Made by a program: the position numbers and the translations under genes. A DNA stretch of 64,000 bases, taken from Symbiodinium natans. Lineage: Eukaryota; Sar; Dinophyceae; Suessiales; Symbiodiniaceae. Below the pieces are notes generated by a model. That model had not been told where the DNA came from. It worked only from the letters and a program-made list of their open reading frames with translations, and did not search any database. Where the stretch lies: the NCBI GenBank assembly GCA_905221605.1, contig CAJNDS010002431.1, positions 30,001-94,000 on the forward strand, read 5' to 3'. The stretch's first letter is position 1; each line of letters begins with the position of its first letter. Shown here piece after piece: positions 10,447 through 20,200 of this stretch.

Positions 10447-10601
10447 GAGCCGACCTTGTCGCAGGAGGATGGGGTGGAGGCGGTGGTGGTAGAGGTGCGA
10501 GCAGAAATGAGACTGCTTTGTGCGCCGCATGAACCCGCTGGTGGGGTTTAGGTTTTAGGGTTTAGGGTTCAGGGTTTAGTGAGGTTTAGTCTTACGGTTT
10601 G

Positions 10602-10880
10602 TCACAAACGATCCATAGCTAAAGTGGTTTCTTCCAGTTTAGAAACGCGAAAATTTGGAAACGTGCGCGTCCATCCTTGAGCCCCTCTATACTGGTCTTC
10701 ACAAAAGATACATAGCTTAAGTGGTTTCTTCCAGTTAAGAAACGCAAAACTTTAGAAACGTGCGCGGCCACCCTTTGATACCTAGGGTTTTGGGTCTTCA
10801 CAAACGGTTCATGAAGCGGCTTCTTCCGATTTAGAAACCAGATGTCTGTAGAAACGCGCGCGGCCAACCATCAGATTTAG
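10602..10880. repeat. Three tandem copies of an about 98-bp unit
   Basis: Copies start near 10602, 10700 and 10799. Each has TTCACAAA, then TGGTTTCTTCCAGTT-like and TTAGAAACG-like segments, and GAAACGTGCGCGGCCA. The third copy is the most diverged. The minus-strand open frame across it is repetitive for the same reason and is not considered coding. Confidence 0.85.
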
Positions 10881-11100
10881 GGTTTTGCTTGGGAACGACC
10901 CATAATCCCCTAGTAGAAGTCATCCGACCATGAACCTTAGTAGCCTCTTTTGGCACCTAAAGTGGGCCCTTTACCTTTCAAAGTGCAACAGCAACAGCAT
11001 AGCAACAGCTTTTCTCATGGAGTGAGGCTCGCGCTGTGGCTCAGGGGCAGTCCCCAGGATCTCAGCCACCGAAATGCCCCTGAGATCGGCCTGCATCTTG

Positions 11101-11213
11101 GTAATTTAGTTGTACCCTTTTTCCTTGTCTTGTTTTTTGGGTTCTGAGTTCCCTTGTAAAGTAACCCAAAAAAAGGGTGCCCTGATTATAATATGGTTTC
11201 TGAGCTAACTCAG
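11101..11213. mobile_element. MITE-like element (family E), probably an intron of the PPR gene
   Basis: It contains TTTTTTGGGTTCTGAGTTCCC, TTGTAAAGTAACCC and AAAAAGGGTGCCCTGATTATAATATGG. It ends GAGCTAACTCAG immediately before coding DNA of the PPR gene. The copy at 37.9-38.02 kb has the same order of blocks and ends GGGCTACTAAG immediately before an exon of another gene. Its 3' edge therefore serves as a splice acceptor in both places. The 5' edge (CTTG|GTAATT at 11101) is plausible but was not confirmed by phase. Confidence 0.5.
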
Positions 11214-14200
11214 GCATCATGTGGCCTACCATGGAATGCCCGTGCCGGGAGCTCTCCGGGACGCCCTGCGCCATGGCGCTCAGGCAGCCAAGGCGTCGAA
11301 CTGGCAGCTGTGTCTCTCTCTGTGGCAGCAGGCCCCAACGGCTACCGGGTCTTGGAGTACTAGATACTTTAATTGTTTTTTTTGGTTCTGGGTTTCTATT
11401 ATAGCTACTTCTGCCTAAAAAGTATATGCCTTTTTTTCCAGGGTCTACTCCAAAGCTAAGGTTAAGGCCGCGACGACGGCCCTCAGCGCGTGCGGTCGCG
11501 CGAGGCACTGGAGGCGCAGCTTGGCGATCTACCAGCGCCTGGCCGCGACGCAGCGGCGGCAGCTTCATATTGATCCTGTGCCGCTGAATGCGCTGTGCGC
11601 GGCCTTGGCGCATGCCGTTCAGTGGGCCCGGGCTCTGGATGCCCTGGGCAGCTCCAGTGATCCATGGCGCCACAATGCGGTGGTGGCCGCATGTGGGAAA
11701 GCCTCGCAGTGGAGGCTAGCACTGGACTTGTTCGCGGACATGAGGATGCGCCGGCTGGCAGACGCGACCAGCCTGAATTCTGCCGTCAGCGCTTGCCAAA
11801 AGGCCACCCAGTGGCAGGCGGGGGTGTCACAAAGTTGCTTCTTGTTCAGTTGGACTGGGTCCTGAAAGTCCGATTGAATCCTGAACTCACTGCAGGGGGT
11901 TAGGGTTCAATAGGGTTTGAGGTTTAGGGTCTGGGTTCTCCAGCACATGCTCTTTTGAAAGCAAAACCGCCGAAGCACCCCCAAACCCGAACCCCTCTAC
12001 TAAAGTCTAAACTCTCCACCCTTTAAACCTGCAAAACCTCTTATGAAGCCCTTGAAGCAAACAAACGATCAAACATCAACACCCTAAACCCTAAACCCTA
12101 AACCCTAAACCCTAAACCCTAAACCCTAAACCCTAAACCCTAAACCCTAAACCCTAAACCCTAAACCCTAAACCCTAAACCTTAAACCTTAAACCCTAAA
12201 CCCTAAACCCTAAACCCTAAACCCTAAACCACCACCAGGGAGCCCTCGCGCTCTGCGTCCAGTCCCCCAACCTCCTCAGCGCATCGGCAGCTGTGGCCGC
12301 CTGCGCTGATGCGGCCGCCTGGCGGGCCGTCTCTGGGATCCCCCATTGTACCCTTGTTTTCTAGGGTTTAGGGTTTAGGGTTTAGGGTTTAGGGTTTAGG
12401 GTTTAGGGTTTAGGGCTACTAGGACCCGGAGTAGGCCCTTATGTACTTCTTTTAGGGTTGGGGTTCCCTTATAATCCCCTTAAAACCAAAAAGGGTGCCC
12501 GTTTTATTCCTAGGTTACTCCTGGGTCTAGTTTTTGTTTTTGAAAGAATGATGGCCCTTCTCCTCTTCCAGATAGGTAGCAGTACTTGGGGTCATGGGTT
12601 TAGGGTTCGGGTGATGTCCTCTCTCTTATTTCAAAGACGCAACCTCAAAATGCAGAGCATTTTTTGTAGGTTGCCTGGACAGTCTGGAAGGTGCTTTGTA
12701 ACCACGACCCACAGAACAAAAAGGTCTTGTGCTCTCAAGGAATGTGGGTACTTCAACCCAGAAGCCTAAACTCTCAACCTGAAATTGCAAAGAAAGGCTT
12801 AACCCTAAACCCGACACCCTAACCCCCCAGTTAAAAAAATGAAAAAAAAAAAAAAAAACAAACAAAACAACAAAGTAAAATAAACCCTAGGTTACTTGAG
12901 CCAAGGCCCTGGCCCTCTTGGCCCAGATGCACCCTGGCGGATTCCGGTCTAGGGTTTAGGGCTTGTGGCCTGTGACAGTGAGTTTTGGGGTCTTACGGTT
13001 ACAGGGCTGAGCGCTTGGGCTTTAAGGTTTCTAGGGTTTAGGGCTTAGGGTTTAGGGCCTAGGGTTTCGGAGATGATGGCCGGGGAAAGGTCTGCTGTGT
13101 TGGCTTCGGAACTGCTGAATTCAGCACATGCTTCCCCTAAGCCTAAGCCCTTTACTCCCTAAACCCTAAACCCTAAACCCTCGACCTTAGCCCTATACTC
13201 CCTAAACCAGGCACAACAACGACTCCTGGCCGCAGCCCAACGCCGTCAGCGTCAGTGCAGCACTGGCGGCCCTTGGCCGAAGCACGCGCTGGGCCAGAGC
13301 TTTGCAGCTCATGTGTGTCCCTCCGATGCGGTTTAGGGTTTAAGGGTGTAAGGGTTTAAGGGTTTAAGGGTTTAAGGGTTTAAGAGTTTAAGGGTTTAAG
13401 GGTTTAAGGTTTTAAGGGTTTAAGGGTTTAAGGGTTTAAGGGTTTTAGGGTTTTAGGGTTTAGGGGTTGGGGTTTAGGCTTTTAGGGTTTAGGGTTTAGG
13501 GTTCAGCTCGTGTGTGCCCCTCCGGTGCGATCTAGGGTTTGGGGCTTAGGGTAGTTTAGGGTTAGGGCTGCTTAAGGTGTTTTGGGGGCTTTAGGGTTTA
13601 AGGTATTTTGGGGATTTAGGGTGCCTAAGGCAATTTTGGCGCTTAAGGTATTTTAGGGTTTAGGGTGTGGGGTTTGGGCTTGGGGGGGTTAGGGGCTCCC
13701 TAAACCCTAAACCCTAAACCCTATACCCTAAACCCTAAACCCTAAACCCTCAACCCTAAACCCTCAGGGACGGGTCGCAGTTGAGAAGCATGCCTGCAGC
13801 CTTAAACTCACAATCTTCGAAGGCCCTGATCGACCCTAAACCCCTAAAACCCCCTGAACCCCAACCCTAAACCCCTAAAACCCCCTGAACCCTAAACCGC
13901 TAAACCCCTAAACCCCTAAAACCCTAAAACCCCCTGAACCCTAAACCGCTAAACCCCTAAACCCCTGAACCCCTAAACCCCTAAACCCCCAAACCCCTAA
14001 ACCCCTAAACCCCTAAACCCCTAAACCCCTAAACCCCTAAACCCCTAAACCCCTAAACCCCTAACCCCTAAACCCCTAAACCCCTAAACCCCTAAACCCC
14101 TAAACCCCTACCCCTAAACCCCTAAACCCCTAAACCCCTAAACCCCTAAACCCCTAAACCCCTAAACCCCAAACCGAAAACCCCAAACCCTTAAAATCCC

Positions 14201-17200
14201 CGAAGAAGTCCGAGGCCCTGTATCAACCCCAATCCTGCAGACTCAAAGGCTTTGGCAGATGTTTGTCCCCCTATAAGCCCCAAATTCAAAGCAGGAAAGC
14301 CCGGACCCCTAAACCCGAAACCCCAAACCCCAAACCCTAAACCCTAAACCCTAAACCCCTAACCCCTAACCCCTAAACCCTAAACCCTAAACCCTAAACC
14401 CTAAACTTAACCCCAAACCCTAAACCCTTTACAAGGCTTTGGAAACCGTCTCCCCACCTTCAATGTCGTGCTTCGGCGCAGCTGCCGCCGCCTGCGAACA
14501 GGGTGCGGCGCCATTGGCTCAAAGGAGAGTTGTTCGAGGGATTAGGGGAGCCTTTTAAACCCAAACCCTAAACCCCAAACCCCAAACCCTAAACCCTGAA
14601 CCCTAAACCCCAAACCCTAAACCCTAAACCCTAAACCCTAAACCCTAAACCTGGGTTTCGGGTTTGGGCTCTAGTTTGAGGGTCTTGAGGGCGTAGGACT
14701 TCTCAGGCCTCTTCCCGGCTCGCCCCCTTCCCTTTCCTGAAGCCCAAAGCCCTAAACCCTGAACCATATACACATACACATGCAAAAACAGTTGTACAAA
14801 CACAAACATGCATGCATACATACATACATACATGCATGCATGCATACATACATACATACATATATGCATGCATACATGCATACATGCATACATACATACA
14901 TGTACACATATACACAGAAAACACATATACCTACATACATGCATACATACATACATACATACCTACTTACATACTAAACCTTAAACCCTAAACCCCAAAC
15001 CCTAAAACCTAAACCCTAAACCCTAAACCCTGAGCCCTAAGCCCTAAGCCCTAACATGTGTATATAGCTCTTGCCAATTAGGCCTGGCAACCTGCGCTGT
15101 GGCTGCTCACCCAGCTGTCGCCGCTTCTGCCGGACGTGCCAGGGGTGGCACTCAGAGAGCGGTTGAATTGCTGTGCAGGTTGAGGGCTTACAGCGGCTTA
15201 CACCGAACCCTAGCCCTAAACCCTAAACCCTAAACCCTAAACCCTAAACCCTAAACCCTAAACCCTAGCCCCAAAACCCTAATACCCTAATACCCTACAT
15301 ATGGGTTTGATCGACAACTACATGGAGCCCTTAATCTGAAAGCCCAAATGCGCAGATCTTCCGAACACCCCTCCCCCCCCCCCCCCCCCCATCTCTCTGA
15401 AACCCCGGAGTTTTCAGGGTTTGGGGGGGGGGGGGGGGGCTTTTGCCTTGTGTCGAGATGCCGGGGTTGTAGGGGCAGTTGATTTGGTATGCAGGTTTAG
15501 GGCTTAGAGCGGCTTACACCAACCCCTAGCCCAAAACCCTAATACCCTAACTATGGGTTGACCTATAACTACATGGAGCCCGCGCGGGATCCCTGAGACG
15601 TGCCACAACCCTAGACCCTAAACCCTAAACCCTAAACCCTAAACCCTAAACCCTAAACCCGAAACCCTAAACCCTAAACCCTAAACCCTTGGGCTGAGGC
15701 CTCCTTGCTGAACGCCATCCTCGGAGCTTGCGGAAGCTCGACTCCTGGGGGCCTTAGGTGGGGAGGTCTAGGGTTTAGGGTTTAGGGTTTAGGGTTTAGG
15801 GTTTAGGGTTCAGGCGGTTTAGGGTTTAGGGTTCAGAGTTTAGGGTTTAGAGTCCGGTCATGCTGAACGAAGCGCCGCTGGTCTCTCAGGAATATTGGTT
15901 GTCATGCTCTTGGGGTCTTCTGGTGCTTGTTGTGGTCGGTTTTAGTGGGATGGTTCAGGGCTCTGGCCCAAGCAGGCAAAATCATGTGACAAAAGCCCTG
16001 AACCCTAAACCCTAAACCCTACGAAGCTCAAGTCCGATGGAACAGGGCTTAGGGCTTGGGATGTTGAAGCCCCCCTTACACTCTGCCTAAAGGCTCCAGT
16101 TGTAGCACTTGCTGAGGCGGTATAGGGTTCAGGGTTCAGGGTTCAGGGTTCAGGGTTTAGGGTTTAGGGTTTAGGGTTTAGGGTTCAGGGTTCAGGGTTC
16201 AGGGTTTAGGAGCCTAACTTCCTCATGAGAAGCTCACTATCCCAGGCAAGGGAAATCAGTGGCCTCTATGCCTCCGCCTGCTGCAGCACAGTGCCCTGGC
16301 TTAGGGTTTAGGGTTTAGGGTTTAGGGTTTAGGGTTTAGGGTTTAGGGTTTAGGGTTTAGGGTTTAGGGTCGAAGTAGGCCCTTGTTCCCTTTTTTTTGG
16401 GGGGGGGGTTGTAGGTCGGTTAGGTTCCCATATCTGCCCCTTGAAAACCAAAAGGGGCACCCTGTTTATTTCTCCAGGTGACTCTCGGGCCTAGTTTAGA
16501 CCTTGAGACTTTCTTGGCATTAAGGAGAACCATCGGCTAGCTTTTGGGTGCGTTTCTTGAGTCTCTAGAGACTTCATGGGACTAGGCAGCTGTTGTCGCT
16601 GAAGAATTTGGAGCTCGAGGGCTACTGTTGTTGAGGGCTTTTGTGCTTTTAGCCCTAAGCCCTGAGCCCTAAGCCCAAAACCCTAAACCCCAAACCCTAA
16701 ACCCTAGACCCGAAACCCTAAACCCTAAACCCTAGACCCTAAACCCTAAGCCCCCTTTAGGGCTTGAGGTCTAGGATTTGAAAGGCTTGGTCTGGTTTCA
16801 GGAGTTCGGAACTTGGGCGTGCAAGTGTGGAGCGGTGGCGGAGTTATATTAGGATTAGGGTTTAAGGTTTAGGGTTTCAGGTTTAGGGTTTAAGGTTTAG
16901 GGTTTAAGGTTTAGGGTTTAGGGTTTAGCGGTTAAGGTTGAAGAGCTGAGGGTTACTGAAAAGCCGATAGGGTTCAGGATTTAGGGCTTATGGCGGATTA
17001 CTGATAAGCCTTTGGGGTTTAGGATGTAGGATTTAGGGACGTCTTGAAGTCCGAGGCTTCCTGCCAGTTTTTTGGGGTTTACAGTGTTTGCAAGATAAGG
17101 CTGCCCAGTTGCTACCTCCTTGCGGGATCCAATGAACCCCCTTGAAAAGGGTACGCTACTATAGTTCCCCTAAACCCTAAACCCTAAACCCCTAAACCCC

Positions 17201-20200
17201 TAAACCCCTAAACCCTAAACCCTAAACCCCTATTTTCAGGTGCGATGAATCCATTAAGCCTTCAGAGGGTTCCCTTATAAGCCCCCTAAACCCTAAACCC
17301 TAAACCTTAAACCTTAACCCCGTGTTATGCCTAGGCCACTCTTGGGTCTAGCCAAAGTTCAGGGGCGTTTTGTGAGGTGCAGACGTCGTCGGCCGAGGCG
17401 CTGCGCTGGAGGCGCTGATGCTGGCTGTTTTTGTTGAAATCAGGGGTAGGTTTGAACATGTTTTTTTGTCATTATGAACCCTCAATCCCTAGATAATCCT
17501 TATAAAGCCATAAATTGAGCCCACACCTGCCCCAGAAGATAGTGGTTCAGGTGTTTACAGTCGGGTTTAGGCTTCAGGCTGTGGACTTTCTGATTTGGGC
17601 TTTCTGTTTTGAATTACCCAGAAGCCCTCGTCGCCTAAAGCAACCCTGACCAAGACCGCAGTGCATCTGCAAAACGGTCAAGAACTCAAGTTTCGAGAGA
17701 TAAGGACCCCTGACCAAGACCTTAGTGTACCTTTCCAAAACGATGAAGAGCCCAAGCTTCGAGAGCGACAGTGAAGCAAGGCACTAGGGTTTAGGGTTTA
17801 GGGTTTAGGGTTTAGGGCACTCGGTGCAGTTTAGCATATTGCTCGGTGGAAAGGTTTCGATTCGGGGCAGAAGAGGGTGGACGAGGTCAACATTGAACAT
17901 GCGTAGTTCCTCCAGTAGGGTGTGCTGCTACTGGCTTGGTGCCATGCCAGCGCAACATGTGAAGGCTCTTGAGCGAGCTCATGAAGACACTTCCCCAGAG
18001 AAAAACTGATGTAACAAGCAAGTCTCTCGTTGGAGACATACCAGTTGTTACACTGATAACAGATACTACACTTGATCATGTCCAAAAGGCCGAGAAGGTA
18101 TGCTCTCCTCTGATTTAGGTTTTCTGATTCAGGGTTCGTGGCCTTCTGAGGACCCTATTGTCGCTGGAAACTCCGCTGTGCGCCAATTGCTGTCCGCGGC
18201 CCTTCGCCCCGGGCAATTTCAGCCCTAGACCCTGTATCACTAAACCCTAAACCCAAAACTGAAACACGGAAACCTTCCCCCAAAGTAACTCAGCCGCTAA
18301 AAACCCAAACAGGCACTGAAAGAATCCGCTCTGCGGCCGGTGTTGATACAAGGTGGCTGCCGAAACATCGGGGTACCGTCGTTGCGGACTCCTACGATCT
18401 TAATATTCTTGGGGCCTCGTAGTAGGTTCAGGGAAGTGCTCACAAGGTGAGGACGCCCACTCCGGGGGTGAGACCAAGTGAACCCTAAAGGAGTTTCTGC
18501 CTCAAAAACTTTAAGTGGAAGTATAGTGGTACAGGGTATACGGGGTGTATGACTTCAAGTTTGGGATTCATTTGGTCCCCAAGTCAAGGAAGGTCCGAGG
18601 CCGCCTAGGCCCTACAGACCCCCGAAACGCCTCATGGAGGCTGCAGCGGCGGCCACCAAGTGGGTGGCGGCGTTGGCCCTGCCTCTCGACCCGTTGGGTC
18701 TGCTTTCGGGAACCAGATGAACCGTAATAAAACTCGGGGCCACCTACTACCCGTACTACTCTAGAAATCCTATTGAGGTATTTGAGCAATAAACCCAGGC
18801 TCATATCGGTTGAGGGATTGGAATTCCCGGGTTGAGGCTCCGCATGGTTTCAGAGGGGTTATCCGGGCTTAGGTTCAGGCTTAGAGGGTTATTGCGTTGT
18901 AGGGCTCATATGTCATATCGGTTGAGGGAGTGGCATTCCAGGGTAGAGGGTTCCGAATGGTTTTTTTTTTTAGATGGGGTTATGGAGTGCGGGGGGCCAC
19001 TGCCGCTTGTGGCGAGGCTTGATCAGGGTCCTGTGGACCTGGTGGGGGCGCTGGCGGTAGTGTCTCGGCTGCAGGGCGACTGTGGATTCACGGTTAACTT
19101 TGAGACCGGATTTTGGAAGAGGAAATCATTCGTAACCGCTAGAAAGAACTGGGTGATGAGAACGGTTAGACCAAAAGCGAAGGATGCGATGAAGGGAACA
19201 CGGTTATAACGAGTCAGGAGTTCGCCATTGGGTGAACTGGGTGACGAATCCAGAGCGGTTACACCAAGAGCCTGCAATTTGAGGTTGTAGCGTGTTCATC
19301 GGCATCTCTGAGTTGAAGCACAATGAAAATATGAATATTTAATGGAGCAAGTATAGGGTGCAGTATATATACCTTTAAACCCTAGACCCTCAACCCCAAT
19401 TTTGGAGTTCATTTGGTTCCCTAAACCCTAAACCCTCAACCCTCAACCCTAAACCCTAAACCCTAAACCCTACTGTGCGTCAGGTGCGAGCCTCGGAGGT
19501 GGCGCAAGAGGCGGCCCCTGCGGCCGCTGTGGCGCTGTGCCGGAGCGCTTCATTGAGCAACTCTAAACCCTTTAAATCGTATAAACACCGCTTTAGAGTT
19601 AGAGTTTATAGGTTTATAGGGTTTAGGGTTTAGGGTTTAGGGTTTAGGGTTTAGGGTTTAGGGTTCAGGGTTTAGGGTTTAGGGTTTAGGGATGAGCATT
19701 CGCAGAGATCGTTGAAAGGAATACTTGCCTCCCCCCCCCCCCCCCACACCCTTGTCCTTTCACACCCGAGTGAAATAGGGGAACAAGCGATTGAGAACCC
19801 CAGTGTTCAGGGGTCGGAGTTTAGGGTCTTCAGGGGGCTTACAGGGTTTATGCGCCTAGTAAGTTTCTATAGGGCTTTTCAGCCTCCTGATCATGGAGTT
19901 TGGGGCAAATTTCTTCTGCGATTGCGAGGAGGCTGAGCATCCCCTCCCGAGCTGTGTTGAAGCTCCTGCGCGAGCTGGAGACCTTCGAGGCTACCGGAAC
20001 GAGGCGCTGTGTTGCCCGTGCAGAGGTCCTCCAAAGAAACAAAATGGACACCCAAACCCTGCACCCTAAACCCTAAACAGCAAACCCTGAACCCTAGCCC
20101 TACACGCCCCTGTAAAAATCCGGAGAATCCCCCTTTTGTAGGGTCCAGGTTCCCTTAGTAAAAGGGTGCCCTTTTTTGTTCCTGGGTTACTCTTGGGTCT

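Noticed and set aside
10602-10880. CRISPR-like array.
   Set aside because: There are only three diverged units of about 98 bp with no repeat/spacer alternation, in a eukaryotic context.
11062-11722. Minus-strand open frames of 203 and 79 codons opposite the PPR exon.
   Set aside because: They are shadows of the GC-rich PPR coding strand. The plus strand carries clear family motifs and a phased intron; the minus strand does not.
14645-14977. Several Met/Tyr/Cys/His-rich open frames on both strands.
   Set aside because: All are read-through of the CATA/CATG microsatellite in a PPR intron.
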